Notes: generated from the sequence alone by a model not told the origin. 64,000 nucleotides of DNA from Sebastes aleutianus (GCA_916700875.1 CAKAKS010000066.1:16178361-16242360); one strand, 5' to 3'; shown: positions 1-13,060, counted from the first letter of the stretch. Numbers and translations are program-made.

Positions 1-293
1 TAAATCAAAGTGTTGCTTTTTTAAGTAAAAAAGCGGTGGAATTCTCCCCTGCCCTCTTTTTTTTCTGTCTTCCCCTCCCAAAGCGATTAAATTGCTGATT
101 GATTTTTGTATCTCAGCTCGATTCCTTGCCCCTCGCTCTCCGTCTCTTGCCATTGATCCTCACAAGGCTGCTGACTCCAAAGTCAGAGGACCCATCCTCT
201 CTGGCCTCCGGAAATGAACTTGTTAGATGGGCTGTGCAATTTATTGCTCATGAGGCCGGGGTGTCTCCGTGTGAATGTGTGTGTCTATAGGGG

Positions 294-294
<1 letters not shown>
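1..294. other. non-coding, AT-rich start of window
   Basis: No gene is visible. The stretch has a T-rich run near 55-70 followed by a mixed segment with ATTAAATTG and TGATTGATT cores near 85-105, which resemble homeodomain sites but are common by chance. A pyrimidine tract ending in CAG near 115 could mimic a splice acceptor, but the frame after it has no recognisable protein and runs into the TG microsatellite. Confidence 0.4.
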
Positions 295-331
<37 letters not shown>

Positions 332-349
332 GTGTGTGTGTGTGTGTGT
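295..349. repeat. (TG)n microsatellite
   Basis: About 27 TG units with one CG interruption near 327. This is the first of roughly twenty alternating purine-pyrimidine tracts in the window and accounts for the Val/Cys-repeat frames that cross it. Confidence 0.97.
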
Positions 350-952
350 TAGCCAACTCTGCTTTCACAGGGCTTGAAATTTATTGCATGTCTGCATTTC
401 TCTGCACACCAGTGCATGCGCGCGTGCGTCCGTGTGAGGGGAGCTAAGTGTTGAATTTATACCAGCATGTGTTAGTGTGCATGGATATTATTCATCTTTG
501 ACAATGTTATATATTACGCCACACAAGTTGGAGATCTTATTGGAGAACTTATGACAAGTTCCCAACCCGCAGTGTCTTGTTTAACTTCCACTCTGTCCGA
601 TCTTGTGTAGCAGGTTGTGTAGCAGTTTGCCATCCAAAATGCAGAATTATTGATCAGGTTGAGGTTTTGTTTGGCCGTTTTCTGCTGAGGTAAGCTGTTG
701 AGATGTCCTGGTATCTCTAGCTGTACTGTTCACTGATGTGCCCCGTCCACCTGTGTGTGGCGTCAGATACAGCCCTGTCCTCTACTGCAGCCTCCTCTGA
801 CATATTGATTGGGTTCCGTTTAAAAGCCCTGTTCTCCCACCGTTATTTACTCCAATAGTAAATCTTTACAATGCCGTAAAAGACTGTTTTACGCACTCGG
901 ATTATACAATCTCCCTGCTGCAGCGGCCAGACAGGCGTGTGTCAGGCAACGA
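350..952. other. intergenic, no gene seen
   Basis: Unique-looking non-coding sequence with stops in all frames. A short ATG/CG-rich patch (GCATGCGCGCGTGCG) lies near 415-430. No repeat family or exon is recognised. Confidence 0.4.
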
Positions 953-1138
953 GCGGAGAGGAGAGGAGAGGAGAGGAGAGGAGAGGAGAGGAGAGGAGAG
1001 GAGAGGAGAGGAGAGGAGAGGAGAGGAGAGGAGATGGGAGGAGACTAGAGGAGATGGGAGGAGAGGAGACTAGAGGAGATGAGAGTAGAGGGGCAGAGAG
1101 GAGAGGAGAGGAGAGGAGCAGGGAGGAGAGGAGAGGAG
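953..1138. repeat. (GGAGA)n purine minisatellite
   Basis: A nearly perfect pentamer array of GGAGA runs from about 955 to 1035. It is followed by diverged copies (GGAGATGGGA, GGAGACTAGA) to about 1138. The + strand is all purine over about 80 bp, so it can adopt triplex-type structure. The Glu/Arg-rich frame over it is an artefact of the repeat. Confidence 0.95.
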
Positions 1139-4100
1139 GCGTGGGCTCGGCACCTCATCTCTCCCTGGAGGCAGATGCAGAGCAATGGCACCAGAAAGGG
1201 CCTTGGCACTACTTTAAAGGGTGCTCCGAGAGAATGAGCTGCCTGCTCTCCCTCAACTTCACTCTCCTCTCTCCAGTGTGCTTTGGCACTCCTCCATCCT
1301 TTTGTTTTAAGCTGCCGAATTTTTTTCTGCACTTGGTACTGTGGCATTTAATTTGATAAAAGTGCCAGCTACTGTTATTGGTTTATAGCTCTGCAGAAAC
1401 CGATCTTGCATAACTGACCCAGACAGACCTCAAATAGAAGCATTGTCTTACAATATCCGACTAACTGAAGGCCTTTTGTGTGGTTTGAATCATCAGCGTG
1501 ATGGGAATATTTTAGTGATTATTTGAAGTGTGTGCCGCAGCTGAGAGGTATGGAAATTATAAATCCTCTACAAACAAACACCACGGAAGGGCTGAATGAT
1601 TAGTGTGCCAGGTAGTGAAGAAGTCACACACAAGCTTTGACTCTCAGAGGTCACTATGCATCAGCGTAAATCATTCAGCTTGGATATACCCGAGGTCTTT
1701 ATTTCATTAGAGGACATATGCTCCGCTTGTTCCCACTGCCTCTCTTCATTGCCGACCCCAGGCCTTCAGCCCCTGCCCCGGCGCAGTGTTGCTATGGTCC
1801 ACATGGCCAAGTCACACCGGGGGTAATAAGTACTTAATTTAGGAGCGGGGAGGCGGGCCATGGTTGGCGTTTATTGGTGTTGATGCCGAGCAGACTTCAA
1901 AAAGCCACTAGGCCCATAATTTATCTCTCTCCACGGACCCCGAGTGTTTCAGGAACAGAGCGAGGAAGACGTGGAGAGTAAATGAGTGTGAGCGGGAGAG
2001 GAAGAGAGAGAGTTTGTGTCTGTCTTTCAGTGGGTGTTTAATACTGCTTGGCTGTTGACTTTGGTGTACTCATTCTTTGATGTCAGTAACACGATCATCA
2101 AGGATCTTTTCCCCAACCCCCTGCAGTAGTTTTGCACCGGTAGCCACGCATTTCCCCCCTCACAAACTCATCCAAGTTGAACTTGGCTGTCCAAATCATC
2201 CGCCGCTGGTTGCGCTCACATGGGATACCCAAGCTGAAAGTGTACACTCAAAAAAAAAAGATCATTTGGAATAAACAATAAATAATTCAGGAGGGCGGGT
2301 AAATAAGTAATAGTGTGATATCTATTTCTTTGGTGGCGCTATTGCCTTTCTTTATTTATTAATGGGCTTAATAGACACCGTGTCTTGCCATGAGGAGCAG
2401 TCTCTTGAACTGAGTCCTTACGGGAAAAGAGAAAGTTACGGCTTCGTTTATCTTGCCTATCTTCTCCATATGCCTTTTTGTCCGTCTCTGTGAAGTGGCG
2501 AGACGCAGAGCGCAGTCTAGACTTTTTATTTTGTGGGGGATACGTGGGGGGGAGGAAGGGTCAAGGAGTGACATGGGCCAGCTGTGGAATCCTGATCACG
2601 GCGGCTCCCCCAAATCTTCCCCGCCTTCACATCACACACACACACACAAGCATATTCCCATTCCCAGGTCTCCTGTAATAGCCATGAGATGCTCCAAAAA
2701 TACCCTCCCCCACCACATCCAGAGGAGGATATCCACCCCTCTCAGGGGAGATAGAATGTCTCTCTCCATATCTGGCAACCATGACCGCAAATTAAGTGAG
2801 GGCTTCTGTGAAATATTCCCTTCGTGTGGCTCTGGGTTTAAAAGCGCCCAGAAGGATACAGGAACTCCTCAGTCTAGAAACGAACATATGTGTGAACACT
2901 TGAACATCAATTCACAATTAAGTGATACAGCAGCCTTTTCAAGCCCTCTCTAACTAGAGGGCTTACTGTCTCTGAGCCACCCGGCTTTGGCTCACAAAGT
3001 TGGGATAAGAACATTTGGGTGAATGCAGCTCACCACACAGTACACCTCTGAGCTGAGCAGATGTAAGGAAAACTATACTGTTACATGTATCCATGTGCCA
3101 GCAAATGTTTTCCTCCCAAAAGTACTAACTCTTAAATCGTGAACAGTAAAATGTGATTAGTTCATGTTTTTTTAAATGATTATATATGAGCTAATTGAAA
3201 ACAAACTCATTAAAAGTTAACCACAAACAGTAACTATCACCTATACTAATGGTGGTAATGGCACGCTTCCTGTAATTCTGAAGCTAATAAAGGTGGAAGG
3301 GTGCAAGTGGCAGTGAACTAAGGTGGGTGGGCTGATGGGCTGTTGTTCAAGTGTTGACACCTTCTAATATGTTGACAAATGTGTGCTTCAGTGGCCAGTC
3401 AACAACTTGCTAATATACAACCACAACACTTTCTGCTGCTGAGGAGGAGGACGGAGGCGGTAAGAGGCGGCGCGGAGCAGGGCCGAGGAGTGTAAGCGTT
3501 TTAGCAGAGAGGTGGACGAGAACACGCCGTCATCCTGAAACATGGCCGGCTGCGGCCAGAGGCTGTAAATCTAGCAGCGCCAGGATTTCAGCGCTGGCTA
3601 CAGCACGACCAGGCACCTGCGTTCTGCAGTCTGCAATGTAGACGCCGCAGCGTTCGGTGGAAAAACACACTACAGACAACGACAGACAATTATGCATGTT
3701 TCTACCAGGATTATTACTAGTATTCACGCACTCAAAGCAGCAGTTTGTGGCCATTGCACAAAAAATATGTTGATACAGGTATGTGCATACATTCAGAGAC
3801 ACACAATGCACACATCAGTCGCACGCACATCCCTCGCCATCTGAGATTGCCTTGGGTAGAAAGAGGATAAGAAAACATAGCCAGGTCTGCCCCCTCTGGT
3901 CTGTGGCTGTTTGGGAGGAGAGGATGCCTCTCGCCTCCCATTTCCCCTGGTCCACAGGAGGCCCATCTCCACACAGCCACTGACCCATCTGTCCCGCATG
4001 GCTAACTGGGCTCCTGTGTATTCACCACAGCGGAGCAACACTGAGGGGAAGGAGAGGCGAGGGATGGGGGGGGCAGCTACAACATCTGGGAACCATCAAG

Positions 4101-5414
4101 CCAAAAGAGCCTTAGATCCTGAGATTCCAGTCTCCGACCCCTCTACTCTCCTCACCTCCCCCCCCGTTGCCTCTACTCAACCCCTCCACCACCACTTTTC
4201 CTCTCCATCTGTCTCCCTCCCTCTCTCCTCTCCTCTCCTCCTCCCCTCCCTCCTCTTCCTCTCCTCCCCTCGTCCCGGCTGCCCATCATTTCCATGTCTC
4301 TTCGGCAGTGGGCCTAATCCAAACAGATTGTCTAACTGTTTCAAAAACATACTCCCTTTCTCGGCCCGCTCTGCTCCCCCTCTCTGTCCTGTGTTCATCC
4401 CGGGGAACAGACACTCTCTTTCATATAGTGGAGGAGGTGCTGGTGTCAGTCTGGTCCGGGTTAGCAGGTTACTGCAGCACAGAACCATTTCGGGAGGAAT
4501 GAGCTTGCTAGGCCCCAAAGCACTTTGGCAGATCCCCATTTAATACTCAATCCTGACACATTACACGCCATCCAACCCTCTCCTCTTCCTCTTCCTCTCC
4601 CTCTCCCTCCACCTCCCTACTAGGTCTGTATAGGAATGGCCACAGCTGGCCACATAGGCACACTATGTGTGTGGTTCAAAGCCCATTGTCTCAGGCATAT
4701 TGTCCAGCCCTGCCACCCTATTCCGCAGGATAGTGCTGGGCCAAGAAAAGCCTTCGGGGGGAGAGCCCCAGTAGGGGGCTCGGGAGCTGGGAGGTATCCC
4801 AGGAGACCACCAGGCCTCCCACTGGGTCGCCTGCCTACATCAGAGGCTCCCCTGCCACTGCCTGCTGAACCCCTGCATACTGGGTTTTGTTTAGAAGGAA
4901 GCTCTGTCCCTATTTACCATAATTGAATTAAAAGGATTAACATGGTTCCAGTGTTGCTCACATCTGTGTTCTCTATGATTCCACCTCTCTCTCCCCGTGT
5001 CTTGGATTCTTGAAGGAGGGGAGACTGGGGGATTTGGAGCTTCTTAGAAAATATTTTTCCAACAAAATAAATGCAAGATTTTACATATTTAAAGCCCATT
5101 CTACAAAAAGCAAAAACATGCTTTAAAAAAGTCCATTAGATTGTACTGAACTAAATGTTCAGTAAAAGCTGAATATAAAGATGTTTCTATATATTGAGGT
5201 TTTAAATCAAATAGCATAAAGCGGTAACATAAGATGAAGCTGTAAAAATCCAGTGGAACTAGCAGGAGGATTCTCTGTGTTGATTTTAGCCCGTTGGTGA
5301 AGCTGCTGTCCCAATTGGATTGTGACTGAGGGTCAGGAAAGCGGTGGCCTGCAGATCAGAGGCTGGATTAATTGTTGACACTCTCCCAGTCCAAACAGAA
5401 CCCCTTCTACCCCC

Positions 5415-5417
<3 letters not shown>
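1139..5417. other. intergenic, no gene supported
   Basis: A 4.3-kb stretch with only short or compositionally biased open frames. It holds small CA patches (2632-2650), a G+C-rich purine patch at 3438-3490, a CT-rich tract at 4150-4275 (CCTCTCTCC-type units) and another at 4577-4620. The segment around 1810-1925 has alternating TAAT-like and G-rich motifs and could be a regulatory block, but nothing in the sequence alone proves it. Confidence 0.4.
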
Positions 5418-5449
<32 letters not shown>

Positions 5450-5459
5450 GCACACACAA
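5418..5459. repeat. (CA)n microsatellite
   Basis: Alternating AC for about 42 bp with a GCGC interruption near 5447-5451. Confidence 0.95.
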
Positions 5460-5737
5460 CCCCTCCCGACTACATCGAGGTCCTGACAGACACTTTGATT
5501 TATGTCTAGCCACCAACAAAAAAAGAGAACAAAATCAATTGGCTATTACCGCACTTAGCACTGGGCTGTCACCACCTGGGAGTAGGGTGTTGAAAATAAA
5601 AGACAGAGTCCATACAACTCTTCCATACCACTCCATATACTCATTCCCACTGGGGAGACACAGATCAGTGCTCAATCTCCATATACACACAGCTAGTCTT
5701 CAAACCGAGTGTCTGTAACACTTGTGCTCAGGGGGGA

Positions 5738-6020
5738 GGCGGCGGTAGCCCAGAGGTCAGAGAAGCTGGCTTGTGACTGAAGTGTCGATGGTTGAAATTG
5801 CCAGACTGGCTGGAAAACTGTGGGTGGAGAAAGCAACAATCGCTGCCACAACACAACACCCCGAAGCAAGCCTCTGACTTCCATCTGGCCGACAGAAGAG
5901 CAATGTGGTTGGACTGGACTGCTTGCAGGTGTAACTGTTTGTAACTGCATGAATATGAAGCACAATGTTAATGAAACAGATCAGACATTCAACATTAAAT
6001 AAATGCAATATCTGAAAATA
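5738..6020 (+). mobile_element. tRNA-derived SINE
   Basis: The head carries an RNA polymerase III promoter. A box A-like TAGCCCAGAGG lies at 5746-5756. A decayed box B lies at 5790-5802, where GGTTGAAATTGCC stands in for the GGTTCRANNCC consensus. The 33 bp between them fits tRNA-type spacing. The head wording (GTAGCCCAGAGGTCAGAGAAG...) is typical of tRNA-derived SINEs in fish genomes. The body is unrelated to tRNA, and the element fades into an A/T-rich tail (TTAAATAAATGCAATA) near 6000. Target-site duplications were not resolved, so the ends are approximate. The decayed box B suggests an old, inactive copy. Confidence 0.72.
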
Positions 6021-6094
6021 CTGGCCATCTGGAATGAAGCTAAGAGGTGAGTGAGAGCGGTGTGAAAATGGTCGGCAGACGCCGCTTTGTTTCA

Positions 6095-6315
6095 TGTACG
6101 TATCATAACAACGACTTGTATATCCGCCGTCCTCGATCTTCCGGTTTTCCTTTTTGAATGACGAATACAGACTACCGCCGCCTGCTGGTGTGGAAGGTTA
6201 TTTCATAACGCAGAATGTAAGTAGTTGGCCGTCAGCTGTAGTCTTTGCAGTGTGTTAGAGTGCAACTTTTTGGCCAAAACAAAAGAGACGTGAGGCGACG
6301 CAGCTGCTAGTTCTT
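6095..6315. repeat. probable dispersed teleost repeat
   Basis: The block has words I associate with a medium-copy fish repeat (CCGGTTTTCCTTTTTGAATG at about 6140-6160, then CCGCCGCCTGCTGGTGTGG). It begins just after the SINE. I see no terminal inverted repeat or open frame. Identification rests on memory of similar sequence rather than on structure, so it is tentative. Confidence 0.35.
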
Positions 6316-8730
6316 TGATGTGGGCTTGGAGTGTTCCCAGCTTTAGACTGAGGTGACTTCCAGAGTCTCCCTTCTTTTTCTCTCATTCTCTGGCACTCTT
6401 TCTAATCTGACTGAGATCATACATTCAATGCCAAGGGCAGCATCGGCTCTTTTGCACACCGGGTCCTATTCCCTGACATAATACACTACAGTCAGCTGTG
6501 TAAGGTTGGCTGAAATACCTTTTCTGTACTGTCACTGTACCCCTTCACCTTCCCCCAACCTCTCCGTCCTCCACTCGAAATTGTCCTGCTGTATTTAGGT
6601 CTTTATATTCCCAATGGAAGCTATTCCAAGCATGCATCATGTAAGCAACAGTGGGATATTTTTATGGTCAAGCTTCGAGGGGGTTGGGCGTAAGGAGGTA
6701 GGAGGTCGCTGCATGAAAAAAGCAGGGATGTGTAGTTTAGGGAACCATGATGATACTAGGGGCAGACTGAGGCAGAAAAGCTTACTTGGATACAGTGAAA
6801 GACGGTAGGAAACCGAGAAATAACACACTTCTGTATAACACCTTTTTCCCCTTATAGGGGCGTGCCAGAGGGAGCGCAGTTGTCGGCGGTAAAATGGGCC
6901 ATATTGCATCACTCTCTCCCCCCCCACCTCTCCATGTCATCTTGTCCCTCGCCGGCCCAGGAACCATGTCTGACCCAACAACTGTGTGTCTGCCAACTGG
7001 AATGCGGGCCAGGGTCAGTGGCGGGGGCCTCATGGCCTCCGAGGGACTATTCTGAGAGCAGGAGCTCATCTCTGTTCTAACCCTATACTGGCGTCTTGTG
7101 ACTGTGGTTAAAAATGGCCCTATGTGCTCACTGGCTCTAAAACACAATCACTCTCTCTTGCTCTCTCTCTCTCTCCTTCTCTCATGCAGTCACACACAAG
7201 GCCTCACTGGGGAGCTGCAAAGTGGAAACTAGGGGATGTGAAGCCACAGAAGCCTCATGTGGTCCCGTGTTAAGCTTATTTTACATTTCTGCAGTGTTAG
7301 TCACAGGCATCATTACAATCAAATGTTCTCTGGGTGCGAGGCATAATGATAATGTGGGGGGGGGGAAACGTATACGATCATAACATGCATGCTTATACAA
7401 TCAAGCTCAGTCAGCACATGTTAAGTGGTGTTATGTTAGTAATGCATTAGATACATGCGGACTCACCCACACTTTGTCACAGTCTCAAAATGCTCATACA
7501 TGTAGCATGTAGGCTACAATCTGCAAATCATCTTTGTGTCCATGTGCAGTTCCAAGTTCCAACCCGCTGACCGTACACTGTAATCACTGTGTGTTTAGCG
7601 TTATCTTTAGAGAGCTGGCCCGCGTGAGACCTCTTTACGACACTGTAAACTTTAACTGCCTGGGTCTTACTGCTTTAACTCCAGTCCAGCCACCCGAGGG
7701 AACCAGGGAGCTTACGGAGGGAGCTTATGGGATTGAATGGGAGAAAGCCACTGTTGTCCATCTCGGCAGCAGCAGCAGCAGCATGACAGCCCACAGCCAG
7801 CTGTTCTCACACTGCCGTGTAGCCATTAAGATGCAGTATTTTTGCAAGTTATGTTCACATGGTATACCTGTCTATACGCAATGGGGTGCAATTTTTTGTT
7901 TTATTCATATTTGAAAACAATATGGATATGGTCTTAACAAGCACTTAGCTAAACAGTCCTCGTGATGTCAACCCCACCCAGCCCAGGCGTATACGCTACG
8001 TCAGACATGTTCAAAACAACCGCTAACTATAATTTGTATATTCTATTTCATCCATGGTTGGAGGATATGGATAAACTGATTCCCAATCCCCTAGTCTGAT
8101 AGCTTACTGCCTCTCCAGCTTGAGTTGGCTTTTATCTCCAACTCTGCATGTGATGGAGAGGCTTCTTGCTGTTAAATCATCTATTTCATGAGTTGCCGCC
8201 ACTCTAAGAGAAAAACCTAAAGGAGGCTATTAGAGCCCGGCTGCGTTAATGCAGCCACCCATTAAAAAATCCCCACGGAGCTAAGGAAAGTGGACTCTTA
8301 CACTTTAAGTATTTGAAGGCTTGCACTCACAGATAAATTTGCATCCACACACAAAAACATACAATCATAGACACAGACATGTGCACATATACTATTTGCC
8401 TTATAAACAGGCGGCATCACAGACATCCACTGAATCCACACGTTGTTAAAATGAAAATATTTCTTTAAACATTTCCACAGATACTTGGGTGTAAACAAAG
8501 TCCAGAACAATGATACGGTACATATGCACGGACGTTGTGCAACACATTCCCACAGAGACACCTGTTGTGACACTCAGATTGCCGTAGCCCCAAGATAGTC
8601 GGTCATCTCTGAGTGCGCACTCACGTGCACTCCTGGGGGTTGGGACAGAGCCGCCTTCTGGTGCAATACAAACAGGACTTTTATAGGCATGTTTACGAGC
8701 GGGTGGTCGTAGTCCCCCGTTTCGGGACAG
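6316..8730. other. intergenic, no gene supported
   Basis: Non-coding sequence with small simple repeats: CT-rich 7150-7190, a G run at 7358-7367, and (GCA)n at 7765-7782. The segment 8100-8260, with TTAAATCATC and TTAATGCAGCC words, is AT-rich and repeat-free and could be a conserved non-coding block. No exon signal is convincing. Confidence 0.4.
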
Positions 8731-8769
8731 GCTGGGCTGAGCTGGGCTGAGCTAAGCTGAGCTGGGCAG
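8731..8769. repeat. short tandem repeat, 10-bp unit
   Basis: About four copies of a decamer GCTGGGCTGA and its variant GCTAAGCTGA in direct tandem. This is a small minisatellite with no gene association. Confidence 0.85.
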
Positions 8770-10530
8770 AGCGAGGGGGGGGCCAGCAAGGATTGATGTC
8801 AGGCAGGACAGTACGACCCTGTCTGGGCGTCTGGGTCATATACCATGGCCTCTGCTCTCTCTGGTTTCAGCTCAAGTTGCTGTTTCATGTGGGCTCTCCT
8901 GCAGGGGGACACTAACTGTCAACATAGCTCCTCTGTGAATGGCATAGGTCAGTGCACACATGTGGTTGTAGGGTGTCTAGTTGGTGCTCACAATGGATCA
9001 CGTGGAGAAAGCACCCCACTGTGAAAATGAACCCTATAAATAAGAGCTAAACATGCTGCTATTCCCAGTCAAACACGGTTATATTGCTTGGGTCGATGCA
9101 TTGATGTTCCAATCACATCAAAGTTTACATTTAAGGACTGGATGAACTTTTAGCCAAGGCATGGCTGCTTTCTAAGCTTCTATATTGTGCAGTATTACCA
9201 CAGCTGTGCTAAAGGCCAGATGAGGCCCTGACTCCGTGGGCTAAGGAATCATTATGGGCTCATAAAGCGCCCTGCGCCAAGCCTCCACTCAATAAGCCTG
9301 GATCCACATGGAGCCAATGCAGCTGATTAATTAGTCAAGCAATCAATGGGCTGCGCCTTCCATCCACTGATTTCCTCTAGTATTTTGCCCAGGTACTGCA
9401 GCAATTACTACACACGTACAAACGCACGCACACATGCACACTGTATGCAGGAAACCATACATACAGACAGACAAGCCATCACACACTTTTCCCTCCTTTA
9501 CACTCACATACACTTGCCTACAAAATGATAATGAGATACAAAAACAAAGAAAAACACTTTGAATTGGGGATAAGAGGCGACGAAGGGAAAAAAAAAAAAG
9601 CTGTGGGAATAAGTAAGAAAGTTCTCACCTTGAAAGCGGTGAGAGCAGGCTGGCTGTCAGTCAGGAGAGGGAGGTGCCATTTGAAGGATCAGTCATCCCT
9701 GACAGTGCTGTCATGGAGAGCCTTAATTAGCCAGGATTACTTCCTCACTTAATGAAGCATGCGCTTCTTCGTCTCGGCCCGAATACCACTCTCCCCTCTC
9801 CATATTATTCCCTCCCTCAGGTTTTCTCCTCCGTCTATCTCCCTCACTCATTCTCTGTATAGCTCTTTCCTGTTCTGTGCGCTTCTCTCCAGGCAGGCTG
9901 CTCAAATCGCTCTTCATATTGGAGACTTCTCGCATCCCCTATCACAGACGCTCTGTCACTTTCACTAACCCAGGTGGGTGTGTGATCACTCTCCTCTCTA
10001 CTCTCTTTCTTCCTCATGCACCCTAAATTTCTCCTCAATTGGAGCTTAAACTTTCACAGTTTTACTCAAGCAGTGCTCACGCATCGTGCTTGGACAAGAC
10101 CTGTTGGTTTGTTGTTTGTCTATTTGATTATCGGCCGACAGACAGTCCGAGTAACAAAGTTATTGAACAATTAATTTTGTGGTCCTTCCAAGGCCGCATT
10201 GCAATGATGCACCACATGAGAGCTGAGATTTGAGCTAATGAAAGATGGTTGCTTCTTTAGGATCTTGCAGCAGATGAAGGCAGCATCCTTGCTGAAAATT
10301 GAGCTTATGACCTCAGAAGTGTCCTTCTCTCATCTCTTATCACTTTTCACTGCATTCTCGCCAATAAACGCAAATGCATTACAATTTTTGTAAGTATTTT
10401 AAACCTGTTGAAGGACTGCAGACAAAGATGGAATAGTTAAGTAACACAGCGAGGATGGGGTGGGAAGGGAGAGGAGAGTGGTGATAGAGAGGGCTGACTA
10501 ATAAAGTAGTGAAAGGATGGGCAGAGTATG
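8770..10530. other. intergenic, no gene supported
   Basis: Non-coding. The segment 10100-10260 (ATTAATTTTGTGG, then GCATTGCAATGATGCACC) contains an ATTGCAAT-like C/EBP-type core and TTAATT cores. It looks like a candidate conserved element, but this is only a compositional impression. A-runs lie at 9589-9600. Confidence 0.35.
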
Positions 10531-10532
10531 AA

Positions 10533-10559
10533 GAGAGGAGGAGGAGGAGGAGGAGGAGA
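10533..10559. repeat. (GGA)n microsatellite
   Basis: About eight GGA triplets in a purine-rich stretch. The Arg/Glu or Leu/Pro runs in overlapping frames derive from it. Confidence 0.92.
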
Positions 10560-10695
10560 GAAGTGAAGGAGAGGTATAGGGCTCGGAGGAGCAAGGAGAG
10601 CAATTTGCCGCCACAGCGCACACAATGTCCCCTCCATGCCTGTGGGCCATGTGAAGACTGCTCCTTCAATTACACTTCACACTGGTCAGGGAGAA

Positions 10696-10701
<6 letters not shown>

Positions 10702-10728
<27 letters not shown>
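10702..10728. repeat. (GACA)n microsatellite
   Basis: Six to seven tetranucleotide units of GACA, embedded in GA-rich sequence. Confidence 0.92.
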
Positions 10729-12162
10729 GAAGGTAAGAGATGGAGGGAGAGACAGTGAGAGGCATAGAGATCTCAATGTAGATATAGAATGGAGCGGACA
10801 GCTAATGGGTCCAAATACACAATAATGATCTATGTTTGTTGACCAGCACAGATGAAACAGCTTTGATCAAAACACAGAAACTCAGCTGATTGCTGGCTCT
10901 TCAGTCAGCAAGACAAATTCCGAAGAGAAAAATGACATCATCCGTCATTTGATCGCATGCCTAAAATGGTGGAGAAGTGTGATTTGGTGGATTACATTCT
11001 TGGAAAATGTTCGCTGTTCTGTGGTTTACAGTATGATCGGCCAGGATTACTTCTGTTGCGCGTCTCGTACATTGTTAAATGCCACTCTTACAAACCATTA
11101 ATGTTTGTGCATATTCCCGGGGTAAGAAGGATCCTTAAGTGTGCGATTTCATTTCATGAATGGATGGTTACGAGGCTGGATTATTTGGAAGAGAGAACGC
11201 CAAATTGGTACAGAAAGCCAGTTAAAGTAACAGTGAATGATTTTCTTTTCCTCCCTGTCTGCCTGTCTTGTATTGTGAACAAAGAGCTGGTAGTGTTGCG
11301 TTATATATTCGAGAGATAACTTTTTTCTCCCCCTCTACCTTGACTTTGAGAACGGAGCCTCCATGCAAAACGGTGATGTACGTCCTATTGGCGGCAATTA
11401 CTTAACGGTCTGCCTCTTGTCCCGAACTCAATCCTGACGACATCATCAGGTTCATTTTCTCAGACTTGATAAAGTTCCTCCAGAACCCAGACATTGTAGA
11501 CATTGTACAACTGTTTAGTAGTAAACTGATCTCCATGAGTAAAATCAATGCAGAGCCCCTTTAAAACTAAATTTAGGATTTTCTATATAAACGTATCCTA
11601 TTACTGCACTGATGAAAATATGGCCACACATGGTCCGATATGCTTCTACAGCATCATCCACATGAGAGTAAAGAAGCTGGAGGAGAGTAAGACATCCAGT
11701 CCACATTGGACAGGACAACAGGCACAGAGGGACCTCCAGCAGGCTGCTGTCAGCTGGCCAGATGAAGTGGTAGAAGGACCACAGCCTAGTAGCTAACACG
11801 GCTAACAGATATGAAGCCAACAGAGTGGCTGAGTGAGGGTGACAGGAGGGCACGCTCTAATACAGGCCACAGTCAAGATGGAGGCTGGCTCCCCCCTCCT
11901 CCACCTCCCCCTCCTCAATAGGTCTCTCAAACATGCCCACCAGGCATGGGCCGGCTGCTGACGAGGAAGAGGAGGGAGGGAGGTACAGGGCTGGAGGGAT
12001 TGAGGGATGGAGGTGGAGGTTTGGGAGTGTCGGGGGTGGGGGCGGAGGGGTGTGGGGTGTCTGTATCAATCCGTCACAGGCTGACAGCTGACTCCTGCGC
12101 CCGACGTGGCCACGGGCAACTGACCAGAACCAGGCCAGAGCTGGCCAGCTGTATGTGTACGT
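10729..12162. other. intergenic, unassigned 120-residue open frame inside
   Basis: A + strand open frame of 120 codons starts at 10957 and ends at 11319. It has no low-complexity tract, but shows no domain I recognise, no flanking splice logic and no coding-type composition. It is more likely a chance frame in a repeat-poor block. The AT-rich, repeat-free character of 10900-11320 would also fit a conserved non-coding element. A GGA/CTCC-rich patch lies at 11890-12050. Confidence 0.3.
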
Positions 12163-12164
12163 GC

Positions 12165-12193
<29 letters not shown>
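12163..12193. repeat. (TG)n microsatellite
   Basis: About 15 TG units. Confidence 0.94.
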
Positions 12194-12195
<2 letters not shown>

Positions 12196-13019
12196 TTTGA
12201 GCTCCGCAACCCCCCGACACACACATATATACGTCTCATCTTCCATCCAACAGTAGCCATATCCTTCTCGCCATCTCTCTGCCTCTCTCACTCTCCCTGC
12301 CTCCCCAGCCTGTCCGTGACATCTTACAAGTCAATCAATCAGTTTCAGCGAGCTGGCATGAGAGCACTGCATTTATCCAGAGCACACCCTGCCTGTCATA
12401 CTTGCTGAAGTATTTTTATTTAAACTGACCTTCAAACCAATCCACTTTTCTCCCTCTGTAGTGCCTCAGGTATGTGCAACAACATAAGAGAGTCTTCGGA
12501 GAGAAAGGAATGGCGGTGGGAAGGCAGAGAGCAACATCTGGTGTCTTTCAGTTCCACCCTCGGCAGCTTTTTACCTGCGCTCCTGGTATTTGAAAACCTC
12601 TGTCTCTGGTATGCCCTCAGAAAATAAAGCGATTGTTTCATCTGCGTCCATTTGTATGTGTGTCAGCTCCTGTGTGTGTGTGTGTGCTAGGGTTCACTCA
12701 AATGTTCAGGTGCTCTTTGGAAAAGAATTTGTTGATCCACTGCTGCTTAATTTAAAATGAGTATGTTTGCCCAAAATCATGGACACTGCGTGAAACAAAA
12801 ACGATGTTACTTGGTTGTTTCTTTTTAGTATTGTATTACGCAACATCATATTACAAATATATTATTATATATATTATGCAACTAGCAGCATAAACAGATA
12901 GTTTAATTAATCATAATTGTCTACTGCAATTTGTTGGAGTTGTCCACCTTACTCCCACTTCCATTGAGATTCTTGTGCTCCATATGTTTCAGTGTTTATT
13001 CTACACTCTTTGCTCTAAT
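12194..13019. other. intergenic, no gene seen
   Basis: CT-rich patch at 12265-12310, short TG tract at 12673-12688, then an AT-rich segment 12830-12940 (ATATTATTATATATATTATG, TTTAATTAATCATAATTG). That segment could be a conserved AT-rich element or simple AT drift. Confidence 0.35.
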
Positions 13020-13060
13020 CACACACACACACTGACACACACACACACACACACACACAC
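13020..13060. repeat. (CA)n microsatellite
   Basis: About 20 CA units with one TGA interruption near 13032-13034. Confidence 0.95.

Noticed and set aside
3911..4543. 210-codon + strand open frame
   Set aside because: Its middle is a CT-rich tract giving Ser/Leu/Pro runs; no recognisable protein.
10957..11319. 120-codon + strand frame without simple repeats
   Set aside because: No domain, no promoter or splice logic; left as an unassigned frame within a non-coding block.
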